A stretch of DNA of 64,000 nt from Pseudomonadota bacterium (GTDB taxonomy: Bacteria > Pseudomonadota > Gammaproteobacteria > Burkholderiales > Rhodocyclaceae). Every line of letters begins with the position of its first letter. Position 1 is the first letter of the stretch. This document shows positions 63,993 to 64,000 of the stretch, piece after piece. The position numbers and the translations under genes were made by a program. The DNA lies in NCBI GenBank assembly GCA_018241665.1, contig JAFEDK010000014.1, positions 56,822-120,821 on the forward strand. Reading direction: 5' to 3'. Under the pieces are notes generated by a model that was given only the letters and a program-made list of their open reading frames with translations, had not been told where the DNA came from and did no database searches.

Positions 63993-64000
63993 AAACCCTG

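Overview
The window reads as a stretch of chromosome from a GC-rich betaproteobacterium. The closest style is the Rhodocyclales (Azospira/Dechloromonas-like). That placement is inference, from the zapD-yacG-Nudix/ThiE neighbourhood, glnA-glnL-glnG order, a NAD-linked Hox hydrogenase, a PEP-CTERM protein and very high coding density at roughly 65% GC; no rRNA or tRNA is present to confirm it.

Layout. 1-4,100: start of a division and cell-wall (dcw) cluster on the minus strand, mraZ-rsmH-ftsL-ftsI-murE, with a promoter and four 10-bp-spaced MraZ boxes. 4,328-4,715: RNase P RNA. 4,760-16,640: housekeeping genes in short operons (exported proteins, a UbiH-type monooxygenase, DsbC, a degenerate EAL protein, MltA, a DUF815 ATPase, a Nudix/ThiE fusion, YacG, ZapD, CoaE, a SPOR protein, CoaX, BirA). 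16,800-21,700: nitrogen control (glnG, glnL, glnA) with recognisable NtrC and sigma-54 sites. 21,676-29,724: CDF transporter, rhodanese, nadA, an EEP-family protein, clsB, the heptose adenylyltransferase, cysK and a PatB-type lyase, with repeats in the gaps. 29,803-34,818: hoxFUYHW, a compact bidirectional NAD-reducing [NiFe]-hydrogenase operon ending in its own protease. 34,848-42,587: signalling genes, including an HTH-receiver protein and a three-gene two-component set. 43,152-54,594: a chemosensory cluster (short MCP, CheY, STAS, CheA, MCP, CheW, MCP, a truncated MCP-like protein, a di-iron oxygen-binding-type protein and a receiver-GGDEF-EAL protein) with no cheR or cheB in view. 54,623-61,150: a cytochrome P450 divergent from an AraC regulator, a TonB-dependent receptor and a PEP-CTERM protein. 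61,200-64,000: an AT-richer island with a two-gene unit (FRG-domain protein plus small membrane protein), then an unusual GC-rich stretch carrying a perfect 21-bp inverted repeat and the end of an unrecognised reading frame.

How the parts work together. The glnA-glnL-glnG block looks like a complete nitrogen-responsive circuit with its sites in place. The hydrogenase operon would couple H2 to NAD(H). The signalling block from 34.8 to 54.6 kb holds several histidine kinases and receivers; the chemosensory part appears to join receptors and CheA to a di-iron sensor and to c-di-GMP hydrolysis. The most novel-looking parts are the chemosensory accessory genes, the paired extragenic palindromes with a fixed 23-nt spacer, and the FRG/membrane-protein pair in the low-GC island, a candidate defence-type unit by family association only.
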